Of a stretch of 6,277 nt of DNA, positions 1 through 6,277 are shown in pieces. Location of the stretch: assembly GCA_028284025.1 (NCBI GenBank), contig JANQSM010000056.1:1-6277 (forward strand), written 5' to 3'. A program made the translations under genes and the position numbers. The notes under the pieces are model-generated. The model was not told the origin of the DNA and did not search any database. It worked only from the letters and a program-made list of their open reading frames with translations. The DNA is from Alphaproteobacteria bacterium (GTDB taxonomy: Bacteria; Pseudomonadota; Alphaproteobacteria; JANQSM01). Position 1 is the first letter of the stretch. The number at the start of each line of letters is the position of its first letter.

Positions 1-518
1 ATGTGATTTCTATCCATATGCCTCCTCTGCGCAGTCGTGGTGATGATGTGATTGAACTGGCGGAGAGCTTTTTACAAAATATAGCTCACCAGGAAGGTAA
101 GCAATTGGAAGGCTTCTCTGAAGAAGCCAAAAATGCTATCCGGTTGTATAACTGGCCAGGGAATGTGCGACAATTATTGAATGTAGTCCAAAACATGGTG
201 GTGATGAACGAAGGAGAACAGATTACCGAAGCCATGCTGCCAGCACCGCTGGATAAATTTATTGGCGCTGATCAGCCTGAGCATCCTCGCCGTCGGGCGA
301 CAGACCATATTCCTGCAACCTTGCGAACTCAAGTCCATGTTCGACCGTTAAAACCTGAGAATATCAAACCGTTGTGGGAGGTTGAGAAGGAAGCAATCGA
401 AACCGCCATAAAAATATGCGAGGGTAATATTCCCAAAGCCGCGGCCTTGCTGGAGATCAACCCATCTACCATTTATCGTAAAAAAGCAGGCTGGGAAGAA
501 AAAGACCAGGCCAGCTAA
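1..518 (+). CDS. Sigma-54-dependent transcriptional activator, LuxO-like, C-terminal part (5' end outside window)
   Basis: This is the 3' end of a bacterial enhancer-binding protein, which remodels sigma-54 RNA polymerase by ATP hydrolysis. The reading frame is open from the first bases: the codons at 3-32 read like the interior motif xIxIHxPPLRxR, so the GTG at 3 is not a start. In fragment numbering from base 3, PPLRSR (residues 7-12) and WPGNVRQL (51-58, the sensor II region) mark the end of the AAA+ domain. A variable linker covers about 82-120. A Fis-type HTH lies at about 126-160, with EGNIPKAAALLEINPSTIYR as its core. The combination of PLWEVEKEAIE and NPSTIYRK resembles the C-terminus of LuxO-type response regulators. 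The receiver domain and the Walker A and GAFTGA motifs lie outside the window, so whether it is a phosphorylated response regulator is inferred only. It ends 88 bases before the SUF regulator and no functional link to it is visible. Confidence 0.9.
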   Translation, partial: VISIHMPPLRSRGDDVIELAESFLQNIAHQEGKQLEGFSEEAKNAIRLYNWPGNVRQLLNVVQNMVVMNEGEQITEAMLPAPLDKFIGADQPEHPRRRATDHIPATLRTQVHVRPLKPENIKPLWEVEKEAIETAIKICEGNIPKAAALLEINPSTIYRKKAGWEEKDQAS

Positions 519-543
519 AGGGTTTAGATTCGTCACCTTTTAC

Positions 544-573
544 TTGCATTTCAGCATAGTTTTCCTATATAAA
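544..573 (+). promoter_or_regulatory. Candidate sigma-70 promoter of the suf operon
   Basis: In the only sizeable gap before the operon, TTGCAT (544-549) can act as a -35. TATATA (566-571, 16-base spacer) or the overlapping TATAAA (568-573, 18-base spacer) can act as a -10. Transcription would start near 578-582, which leaves a short leader before the regulator ATG at 607. The assignment rests on hexamer resemblance and position only; the region is AT-rich, so chance matches are possible. Confidence 0.5.
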
Positions 574-596
574 TCAGGACAAATTTAGTACTATTT
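572..596 (+). promoter_or_regulatory. Candidate IscR/Rrf2-type operator
   Basis: This is an imperfect 25-base dyad centred on base 584, with 8 of 12 base pairs matching. Its core at 578-590 (GACAAATTTAGTA) fits 11 of 13 positions of the E. coli IscR type-1 core as I recall it (GACTRWWWYAGTC); the outer flanks fit poorly. It lies directly after the predicted -10 and before the Shine-Dalgarno AAGAGG (597-602), where a bound Rrf2 repressor would block transcription. Autoregulation by the product of the next gene is the natural inference. It has not been shown that this regulator uses the E. coli consensus. Confidence 0.4.
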
Positions 597-606
597 AAGA
601 GGTTTT

Positions 607-1014
607 ATGATAAAGCTTGGAAAATTGACAGATTATGGCGTTGTGTTGATGGTGCATATGGCGCGTCACGAGGAAACGTTATTTAATGCCACACAATTAT
701 CCGATCAACTGGGACTTTCCAGGCAAACGGTTGCCAAATGCCTAAAAAGTATGGCACACCACGGGTTATTGACTTCCCGTCGTGGAGTGCATGGCGGCTA
801 TGTATTGGCCCGTGATGGCAAAGATATTTCGGTGGCGGATGTGGTATCTGCTCTGGAAGGGCCAATCTCAATTACTGAATGTGTCGGGCAAACTGTCAAT
901 AAGTGTTGTATCGAAGGAAAATGCCCCTTGCGCGGAGGGTGGAATGAAATTAATACAGCCATTGAAGGGGCATTAAAGAATGTCTCCATCGCTCAGATGG
1001 CTGAAAAAAGGTAA
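607..1014 (+). CDS. Rrf2-family Fe-S cluster-responsive regulator of the SUF operon
   Basis: This 135-residue transcription factor belongs to the Rrf2/IscR family and resembles the subfamily annotated as SUF system regulator. The start [12 protein letters not shown] is typical of the family. The N-terminal winged HTH covers about 27-67, with [19 protein letters not shown] as the HTH and [11 protein letters not shown] as the wing. The cluster-binding segment has Cys92, Cys100, Cys101 and Cys106. Aligned with E. coli IscR (Cys92, Cys98, Cys104, His107), the three cysteines are kept, but the His position is Arg109 (CPLRGGW). The ATG at 607 has AAGAGG at 597-602 with a 4-base spacer. sufB begins 8 bases after the stop, so the regulator is the first gene of the operon it probably controls, through the candidate operator in its leader. 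It probably represses when its cluster is loaded; RirA- or NsrR-like roles are less likely given the location. Confidence 0.9.
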   Translation: MIKLGKLTDYGVVLMVHMARHEETLFNATQLSDQLGLSRQTVAKCLKSMAHHGLLTSRRGVHGGYVLARDGKDISVADVVSALEGPISITECVGQTVNKCCIEGKCPLRGGWNEINTAIEGALKNVSIAQMAEKR

Positions 1015-1022
1015 TAAGAAGC

Positions 1023-2516
1023 ATGAGTAAAACTCTGGTACAGGAACAAGAACAGCTTTCGGACGAAGCCCGTGAAGTTATGGACACGGTCGATTCTGCT
1101 GTGGGCAAGGCCTATAAGTACGGCTTTAGTACAGACATTGAAATGGAGATGGCGCCCAAGGGTTTGAATGAAGATATTATTCGCCTGATTTCCGCCAAGA
1201 AAGAAGAACCACAGTGGATGTTGGACTGGCGGTTGGAAGCATATAAAATTTGGCAGGAGATGGAGGAGCCAGACTGGGCAAAGGTCAAATACCCTCCGAT
1301 TGATTATCAGGAAGCGTATTATTACGCAGCTCCTAAAAATATGAAGGAAAAGCCTAAAAGCCTGGATGAAGTAGACCCTGAGCTTTTACGCACTTATGAA
1401 AAGTTAGGTATTCCATTGAAAGAACAAGAAGTGTTGGCAGGGGTTGCTGTTGACGCGGTGTTCGATAGTGTGTCTGTTGCCACTACTTTCAAATCTAAAC
1501 TGGAAGAAGTTGGTGTGATTTTTTGTTCTATGTCAGAGGCGATTAAAAATCATCCAGATTTGGTGAAAAAATATTTAGGTTCCGTTGTCCCGCAGGCCGA
1601 CAACTTTTTTGCCGCGCTTAATTCTGCTGTGTTTACCGATGGATCATTTGTCTATGTTCCAAAAGGTGTGCGTTGTCCGATGGAACTTTCAACGTATTTT
1701 CGAATTAACGCCCAAAATACAGGCCAGTTTGAACGCACCCTGATTATAGTCGAAGAAGGAAGTTACGTAAGTTACCTGGAAGGGTGTACCGCCCCGATGC
1801 GGGATGAACATCAATTGCATGCCGCAGTGGTGGAGTTGGTAGCCCTGGATGATGCAGAGATTCGCTATGCCACGGTGCAAAACTGGTACCCTGGTGATGA
1901 AAACGGTAAGGGTGGAATCTATAACTTTGTTACCAAGCGCGGCGCGTGCCGAGGAAAGCGATCGAAGATTTCCTGGACTCAAGTTGAAACGGGTTCGGCG
2001 GTTACCTGGAAATATCCCAGTTGTATTTTACAAGGGGATTATTCTGTAGGGGAATTTTATTCAGTGGCTATCACTAACAATCGGCAACAGGCTGATACCG
2101 GAACCAAGATGATTCACATAGGTAAAAATACCAGTAGCAAAATCATCTCTAAGGGGATTTCTGCGGGTAAGTCAGATAATACGTATCGTGGATTGGTCAA
2201 AATTTTACCTGGTGCACAGAATGCGCGTAATTTTACCCAGTGTGATTCCATGCTGATTGGTGATAAATGTGGAGCACATACAGTGCCTTACATTACTTCA
2301 AAAAATCCGACAGCAGTGATTGAGCATGAAGCCACCACATCTCGTATCAGTGAGAATCAATTATTCTATGCAATGCAACGGGGTTTATCGGAAGAAGAAG
2401 CGCTGGGCTTGATTGTGAATGGATTTTGTAAACAGGTCTTGCAAATCTTGCCGATGGAATTTGCAGTGGAGGCCCAGAAGCTGGTGAGTATCAGCCTGGA
2501 AGGAAGTGTTGGATAA
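1023..2516 (+). CDS. sufB: SufB, Fe-S cluster scaffold subunit of the SufBCD complex
   Basis: SufB is the cytosolic scaffold subunit that receives sulfur from SufS through an acceptor protein and assembles the nascent cluster with SufD and SufC. The protein has 497 residues, against 495 in E. coli. The N-terminal helical part (about 45-135) includes [20 protein letters not shown] and [19 protein letters not shown]. The beta-helix core covers about 190-420, followed by a C-terminal helical part that binds SufC. Key residues are present: Cys255 in SYLEGCTAP (E. coli Cys254), Cys407 in [11 protein letters not shown] (E. coli Cys405, proposed cluster site), and His435/Glu436 in IEHEATTS. The N-terminal cysteine motif of E. 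coli SufB (around SAPSCGNC) is absent; the segment here reads [11 protein letters not shown], as in many non-enteric SufB proteins. AAAGG at 1007-1011, 11 bases before the ATG, is a plausible ribosome site. sufC follows after 24 bases. Confidence 0.98.
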   Translation: MSKTLVQEQEQLSDEAREVMDTVDSAVGKAYKYGFSTDIEMEMAPKGLNEDIIRLISAKKEEPQWMLDWRLEAYKIWQEMEEPDWAKVKYPPIDYQEAYYYAAPKNMKEKPKSLDEVDPELLRTYEKLGIPLKEQEVLAGVAVDAVFDSVSVATTFKSKLEEVGVIFCSMSEAIKNHPDLVKKYLGSVVPQADNFFAALNSAVFTDGSFVYVPKGVRCPMELSTYFRINAQNTGQFERTLIIVEEGSYVSYLEGCTAPMRDEHQLHAAVVELVALDDAEIRYATVQNWYPGDENGKGGIYNFVTKRGACRGKRSKISWTQVETGSAVTWKYPSCILQGDYSVGEFYSVAITNNRQQADTGTKMIHIGKNTSSKIISKGISAGKSDNTYRGLVKILPGAQNARNFTQCDSMLIGDKCGAHTVPYITSKNPTAVIEHEATTSRISENQLFYAMQRGLSEEEALGLIVNGFCKQVLQILPMEFAVEAQKLVSISLEGSVG

Positions 2517-2540
2517 GAATGAAAAGAAAGGCCAAGTAAC

Positions 2541-3290
2541 ATGTTAAAGATTAATAATTTACAGGTTAAAGTTGACGATGCACAGATTATCAAGGGACTG
2601 AACCTGCATGTTAAACCAGGTGAAATTCACGCCATTATGGGGCCTAACGGGTCGGGCAAAAGTACATTGTCTTACACTTTGGGGGGTCGGGATGGCTATG
2701 ATGTAACTGGCGGGGACATTCTGTTTGAGGGCACCAGCATTCTGGATCTGGATCCGAGTGAGCGTGCTGTACTGGGAATCTTTCTGGGCTTTCAATATCC
2801 AGTAGAAATTCCTGGCGTCACGACAATGACATTCTTGAAAACAGCTGTGAATGCGGTGCGCAAAGGTCGCGGAATGGAGGAGCTGGATGCTGTGAACTTT
2901 TTAAAATTAGTTCGGCAGAAAGCTAAAGAGCTGGGTATTGAAGAAGAGATGTTAAAGCGTTCTGTTAATACCGGTTTTTCAGGTGGAGAGAAAAAGCGCA
3001 ATGAAATTTTGCAAATGTCTTTGTTAGAGCCGCGCATGGCAATTTTGGATGAAACGGATTCTGGCCTGGATATTGATGCCTTGAAAGTGGTAGCCAACGG
3101 AGTCAATGATATGCGGGACCCTGATCATGCGATTGTGGTAATCACACACTACCAAAGATTACTGGATTATATAGAGCCAGATTTTGTGCATATTTTATCA
3201 CGAGGAAAAATTGTACGAAGCGGAGATAAAGCTTTGGCACAGGAACTGGAAACAGATGGCTATGATTCGGTCATTGCAAAGGCGGCATAA
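2541..3290 (+). CDS. sufC: SufC, ABC-type ATPase of the SufBCD complex
   Basis: SufC is a soluble ABC-fold ATPase with no membrane partner. ATP-driven SufC dimerisation on SufB-SufD reshapes the scaffold and exposes the cluster site. The 249-residue length is normal (248 in E. coli). All nucleotide-binding motifs are intact: Walker [10 protein letters not shown] (34-42), Q-loop Gln85 in FQYP, signature FSGGEKKR (146-153), Walker B MAILDE with Asp170 and Glu171, D-loop SGLD (174-177) and switch His203 in ITHYQ. The sequence [14 protein letters not shown], rather than the DEPT of most transporters, is diagnostic of SufC. AAAGG at 2527-2531 lies 9 bases before the ATG. The stop is 4 bases from the sufD ATG, so translation of the two is probably coupled. 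Confidence 0.98.
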   Translation: MLKINNLQVKVDDAQIIKGLNLHVKPGEIHAIMGPNGSGKSTLSYTLGGRDGYDVTGGDILFEGTSILDLDPSERAVLGIFLGFQYPVEIPGVTTMTFLKTAVNAVRKGRGMEELDAVNFLKLVRQKAKELGIEEEMLKRSVNTGFSGGEKKRNEILQMSLLEPRMAILDETDSGLDIDALKVVANGVNDMRDPDHAIVVITHYQRLLDYIEPDFVHILSRGKIVRSGDKALAQELETDGYDSVIAKAA

Positions 3291-3294
3291 ATAA

Positions 3295-4632
3295 ATGGTA
3301 GCACGTGCAAAATATATCGAAAAACCAGAAGTTGCTGACCAGTTTAAGGTGATAAATACTAAGCTGCCGGGTTCAGATATTAACTGGATGCAGCAGTGGC
3401 GCAAGCAGGCAATGGAAGCTTTTAGTAACACGGGTATTCCTACACAAGCGCAGGAAGAATGGAAGTTTACCAACCTGAAAGATTTACAGCGGAAGAATTT
3501 CACATCTCCTCTTTCTGATATAGAAGAACATTTTATCACCAAGGACCTGTCTCTCCTTGACCAGTTGCCACAGGGGCCGCGCCTTGTCTTTATTGATGGG
3601 ATCTATCAGGAAAAATATTCAGATGCGGTTACGGGGAAAATAATGGTTTACCCCTTAAAGGAAGCACTTGAAAAAGCAGGAGATCGTGTCAAGCAACTCT
3701 TGGATCAAACTGCGCAAGAGGATGCTGAAACTCATCCGTTTGTTGACTTGGACGCAGCCTTGATGACGGATGGATTTTATGTTCATGCCCCCAAAAATGT
3801 AGTCGCAGATCAGCCAATTGTTGTGCTTTATCTGAACACCCAGGCGAAAGCGCAGTCTCATTTGCGGGTTTTACTGGATGTTGAAGAAGGGGCAGATATT
3901 ACTTTGATTGAAGTACACAAATCTTTGGAAGTAAGTGCTTCTTTTACAAACCTGGTTACAAATACAAAAGTTGGGGCCAATGCCCGGCTGCGGCAAATTA
4001 AAATCAATCATAATACGGCCGATGATTATCATATTGCTATGACCCAGGCAGTAATAGAAAAAGACAGCCGACTGGAATCTTTTAACTTAAATACTGGCGC
4101 GCGTATTTCCCGGCACGAAGCCCATATTTTGATACAGGGAGAAAACAGTGAATGCCACTGGAACAGTGCGTTACTATTGCGCGATCAGCGGCATGCGGAT
4201 TTTACGGCAAGGGTTACACATAACGCCTGTCATTGTCTTAGTAAGCAAATGTGTAAAACCATCGTTGATGATCAGGCTAAAGCGGTATTCCAGGGTAAAA
4301 CTATTGTTCGACCAGGGGCACAAAATACCGATGGCTACCAGCTCAATAACAATTTGCTGTTATCTCCCAAGGCCACGGTAGACACCAAGCCGGAACTAGA
4401 AATTTTTGCAGATGACGTGAAATGTTCTCACGGAGCAACCACTGGGCAACTAGATAAGGATGCATTGTTTTATCTGTGTTCTCGCGGACTGAGTGAACAG
4501 GAAGCGCGCCAGTTGTTGATCAAGGCGTTTATCGCTGATGAGATTGAAGCCGTAACCTATGATGAAATAAAACCGCATTTGAATGAATTGGTGCAGGAAT
4601 GGTTTGACCATGATGACAACAGCGCCATCTAA
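3295..4632 (+). CDS. sufD: SufD, Fe-S cluster scaffold subunit of the SufBCD complex
   Basis: SufD is the SufB paralogue that pairs with it in the SufB-SufC2-SufD complex and is needed for iron acquisition and cluster formation in E. coli. The protein has 445 residues. The N-terminal helical part (about 30-70) includes QAQEEWKFTNLKDL, the usual EEWK/R-Y/F-T motif. The beta-helix core runs from about 95 to 375. The C-terminal part has DDVKCSHGATTGQLD, with His379 equivalent to E. coli His360 (shared cluster site with SufB) and Cys377 equivalent to Cys358. LCSRGLSEQEARQLLIKAF then forms the SufC-binding helices. A cysteine-rich stretch at 312-320 (Cys312, Cys314, Cys320) precedes VFQGKTIVRPGAQNTDG. 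The ATG at 3295 is 4 bases after the sufC stop, with AAAGGCGG (3278-3285) as a modest ribosome site. The last 23 bases overlap the preferred sufS start. Confidence 0.97.
   Translation: MVARAKYIEKPEVADQFKVINTKLPGSDINWMQQWRKQAMEAFSNTGIPTQAQEEWKFTNLKDLQRKNFTSPLSDIEEHFITKDLSLLDQLPQGPRLVFIDGIYQEKYSDAVTGKIMVYPLKEALEKAGDRVKQLLDQTAQEDAETHPFVDLDAALMTDGFYVHAPKNVVADQPIVVLYLNTQAKAQSHLRVLLDVEEGADITLIEVHKSLEVSASFTNLVTNTKVGANARLRQIKINHNTADDYHIAMTQAVIEKDSRLESFNLNTGARISRHEAHILIQGENSECHWNSALLLRDQRHADFTARVTHNACHCLSKQMCKTIVDDQAKAVFQGKTIVRPGAQNTDGYQLNNNLLLSPKATVDTKPELEIFADDVKCSHGATTGQLDKDALFYLCSRGLSEQEARQLLIKAFIADEIEAVTYDEIKPHLNELVQEWFDHDDNSAI
4595..4598 (+). promoter_or_regulatory. Ribosome-binding site deciding the sufS start
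   Basis: AGGA inside the end of sufD lies 11 bases before ATG 4610 and 14 bases before ATG 4613. It lies downstream of the other in-frame ATG at 4583, so it cannot serve that one. The spacing is on the long side, so initiation may depend partly on ribosomes finishing sufD. It supports 4610 as the start. Confidence 0.45.
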
Positions 4633-5866
4633 TATTGTTGGATTTGACAAGTTCTCTGTAGAAGATGTCCGTCAGGATTTTCCTTGCCTGGACCGGATCG
4701 TCAACAGCAATCCTCTGGTTTATTTTGACAATGCAGCGACTAAACAAAAGCCGCGTGCCGTGCTGGATGCCATGCAAATGTTCTATGAAAACCATTGTGC
4801 TAATGTGCATCGCAGTGCGCATACTTTAAGCAATGAAGCCACTGCCATGCTTGAAGCAGCACGGGAAAAAGTGCGTGATTTTATTAATGCAGACAAGCAA
4901 TCTGAGATTATTTTTACGCGCGGGACGACAGAATCTATCAATCTGGTAGCTAACAGTTTTGGGCAAGGTTTTTTAAAACCGGGAGATGAAATCATTATTA
5001 GTGTGATGGAACATCATTCCAATTTTGTGCCCTGGCAAATGCTGCGTGACCGGATGGGGTTGAATTTAAAGATGGCTACTATTGCCCCAGATGGAAATCT
5101 GGATTTGGACCATTATGAATCTTTGTTTACTGAAAAAACCCGGCTTGTGGCGTTAGCCCATGTTTCCAATTCTTTGGGAACAGTCAATGATGCCAAGAAG
5201 CTTGTGCAAATTGCCCACCAGAACGGTGCAAAGATTTTATTGGATGGTTGCCAGGCCGTGGCGCATTTACCAGTAGATGTTAAAGATCTGGAATGTGATT
5301 TTTATGTATTCTCGGCACATAAAATGTTTGGTCCAACCGGTGTTGGGGTGCTGTATGGTAAAGAAGATCTGCTAGATCAAATGCCACCCTGGCAAGGTGG
5401 AGGTGAAATGATTGACCAGGTTACACTGGAAAAAACGACCTATGCGGATTTGCCGCACAAGTTTGAAGCCGGGACACCACCAATTGCTGAAATCATCGGG
5501 TTGGGGGCAGCTGTTGAGTATTTAAGCCAGTTCGATCGAGTTGCACTTCATGAATATGAAACCTATTTAAGGGACATGTTGATTGAACGGCTCTCAAACC
5601 ATCCAGAGATGGCGATTTATGGTACTGCCAACAATAAGGTAAGTATCATTTCTTTTAATATGGGCGATATTCATTCCAGTGATTTCGCCAGTATTGTTGA
5701 TAAGGAAGGTATTGCAGTTCGAGCGGGTCATCATTGTAACCAGCCATTGATGCAGCACTTTAACATCCCTGGAATGGTACGTGCCTCTTTATGTTTTTAT
5801 AATACGGAAGCAGAAATTGATCGGTTTGGCCAAAGTCTTGAAACTGTGGCACGATTATTTAGTTAG
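4610..5866 (+). CDS. sufS: SufS, cysteine desulfurase (group II, PLP-dependent)
   Basis: SufS converts L-cysteine to L-alanine and leaves a persulfide on its catalytic cysteine, the sulfur source for SufBCD. From ATG 4610 the protein has 418 residues and runs about 12 ahead of E. coli SufS numbering. The residues match in order: His135 in MEHHSNFVPW (E. coli His123), Asp212 and Gln215 in LDGCQA (Asp200, Gln203), PLP lysine Lys238 in FSAHKMFGPTG (Lys226), Arg371 and catalytic Cys376 in RAGHHCNQPLM (Arg359, Cys364), and Arg391 (Arg379). The short loop around the cysteine marks group II rather than IscS/NifS. The residue after it is Asn377 where Ala is usual. An in-frame ATG at 4583 would add nine residues (MNWCRNGLT), but family members begin close to FSVEDVRQDFP and the only AGGA supports 4610. 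ATG 4613 is also possible. The gene overlaps sufD by 23 bases. No sufE or sufU follows directly. Confidence 0.97.
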   Translation: MMTTAPSNIVGFDKFSVEDVRQDFPCLDRIVNSNPLVYFDNAATKQKPRAVLDAMQMFYENHCANVHRSAHTLSNEATAMLEAAREKVRDFINADKQSEIIFTRGTTESINLVANSFGQGFLKPGDEIIISVMEHHSNFVPWQMLRDRMGLNLKMATIAPDGNLDLDHYESLFTEKTRLVALAHVSNSLGTVNDAKKLVQIAHQNGAKILLDGCQAVAHLPVDVKDLECDFYVFSAHKMFGPTGVGVLYGKEDLLDQMPPWQGGGEMIDQVTLEKTTYADLPHKFEAGTPPIAEIIGLGAAVEYLSQFDRVALHEYETYLRDMLIERLSNHPEMAIYGTANNKVSIISFNMGDIHSSDFASIVDKEGIAVRAGHHCNQPLMQHFNIPGMVRASLCFYNTEAEIDRFGQSLETVARLFS

Positions 5867-5870
5867 GAAG
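5865..5870 (+). promoter_or_regulatory. Strong ribosome-binding site of sufT
   Basis: AGGAAG overlaps the sufS stop codon (TAG at 5864-5866) and stands 5 bases before ATG 5876. It is among the best-matched Shine-Dalgarno sites in the window. It favours 5876 over the later in-frame ATGs at 5909 and 5959-5961, so the N-terminal extension of the product is probably real. Confidence 0.6.
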
Positions 5871-5875
5871 TTGAT

Positions 5876-6277
5876 ATGACGGAAACAAAAAAGACAACAG
5901 AATATACGATGGCAGATGCCTTACGGGATGCGCGGGCCAATGCTGCGGTGGAAGTAACGATGGTAGACCCAGCGGCTTTAGAAGTATTGAAGCAGCAGCC
6001 GAAACCAGAGAATATTGAAGATTTAAAAGAAAAAATTGTGGAAGCTATTCGCTTGGTGAAGGATCCGGAAATCCCTGTTAATCTATATGATCTGGGACTG
6101 ATTTATAATGTAGATGTAGACGAGGACTGGAATGTTTCTATCACCATGACACTGACAGCTCCTGCCTGCCCGGTTGCAGAAGAAATGCCCCGCCAGGTAG
6201 AAAATGTGGTCAAAGCTATTCAAGGCGTGCATCAGGCAAAAGCCGATCTGGTTTGGGATCCGCCATGGGATAAATCC
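5876..6277 (+). CDS. sufT: SufT, DUF59/MIP18-family Fe-S maturation protein (3' end outside window)
   Basis: SufT proteins are small MIP18/DUF59 (FeS_assembly_P) proteins that help Fe-S cluster maturation or delivery; the family also includes eukaryotic CIA2 and the domain at the start of some ApbC/Mrp proteins. I translated 134 codons with no stop before the window ends, so the C-terminus is missing. The domain spans about 48 to the end. It has VKDPEIPVNLYDLGLIYNV (61-79), then TLTAPACPVAEEMP with the conserved Cys98, then DLVWDPPWDKS (124-134). Family members usually end about a dozen residues later. Residues 1-47 are a charged, mostly polar extension (MADALRDARANAAVEV within it) not needed for the core domain; I recognise no domain there. 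The start at 5876 has AGGAAG 5 bases upstream and lies 9 bases after the sufS stop, so the gene belongs to the operon. Confidence 0.93.
   Translation, partial: MTETKKTTEYTMADALRDARANAAVEVTMVDPAALEVLKQQPKPENIEDLKEKIVEAIRLVKDPEIPVNLYDLGLIYNVDVDEDWNVSITMTLTAPACPVAEEMPRQVENVVKAIQGVHQAKADLVWDPPWDKS

Noticed and set aside
3..5. GTG at position 3 as a start codon for the first gene
   Set aside because: The residues that follow are interior AAA+ motifs of sigma-54 activators, so the frame continues from upstream of the window.
517..541. Possible terminator hairpin AAAGG / CCTTT after the activator stop codon
   Set aside because: The stem is only five A/T-rich pairs with a 14-base loop and has no proper T-run after it; this is too weak to call.
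534..549. CAC and TTGCA resembling a sigma-54 promoter, tempting beside a sigma-54 activator gene
   Set aside because: The GG at -24 is missing and the distance between the CAC and TTGC elements is seven bases rather than five, so the invariant GG-N10-GC spacing is not met.
1689..1982. 97-codon open frame on the minus strand inside sufB, and similar minus-strand frames within the other genes
   Set aside because: They lie opposite well-conserved coding sequence, have no family resemblance or ribosome site, and are explained by the codon pattern of the real genes.
4148..4381. 77-codon plus-strand frame inside sufD in another frame
   Set aside because: It lies wholly inside conserved sufD sequence and its product shows no recognisable motif.
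1..6277. A hidden novel system, mobile element, CRISPR array, tRNA or integration site
   Set aside because: Coding sequence fills nearly all of the window, every gene fits the SUF operon or a known regulator family, the only gap is 88 bases, and no direct or inverted repeats typical of mobile DNA were seen.

Overview
This window carries most of a SUF iron-sulfur cluster assembly operon of a bacterium of the phylum Pseudomonadota. All genes are on the + strand. Base composition looks like roughly mid-40s % GC (by eye, not computed) and is even throughout. The gene order (Rrf2-type regulator, sufB, sufC, sufD, sufS, sufT), the LuxO-like sigma-54 activator upstream, and the lack of an adjacent sufE or sufU lean towards an alphaproteobacterium. 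A gammaproteobacterium cannot be excluded from the sequence alone.

Layout. Positions 1-518 are the 3' end of a sigma-54-dependent transcriptional activator: the end of the AAA+ domain, a linker and a Fis-type HTH. An 88-base intergenic gap (519-606) holds a candidate sigma-70 promoter and, just downstream of the -10, an imperfect dyad whose core resembles the IscR type-1 operator. Then follow an Rrf2-family Fe-S regulator (607-1014), sufB (1023-2516), sufC (2541-3290), sufD (3295-4632), sufS (best start 4610, end 5866) and a sufT/DUF59 gene that runs off the end (5876 to beyond 6277). Gaps between the suf genes are 8, 24, 4, -23 and 9 bases, which indicates one polycistronic transcript.

How the genes work together. 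SufS removes sulfur from cysteine as a persulfide. The SufB-SufC2-SufD scaffold, driven by the SufC ATPase, builds a nascent Fe-S cluster, and SufT assists maturation or transfer of clusters to target proteins. The Rrf2 protein probably senses cluster status through its cysteines and represses the operon when clusters are plentiful. The catalytic and cluster-site residues known from the E. coli proteins are all present in SufB, SufC, SufD and SufS.

No mobile element, RNA gene, CRISPR array or clear terminator was found. The window is mostly a conserved housekeeping operon, and I see no undescribed system in it. The points worth a second look are the candidate operator, the altered ligand set of the regulator, the N-terminal extension of SufT, and which sulfur-acceptor protein serves SufS.
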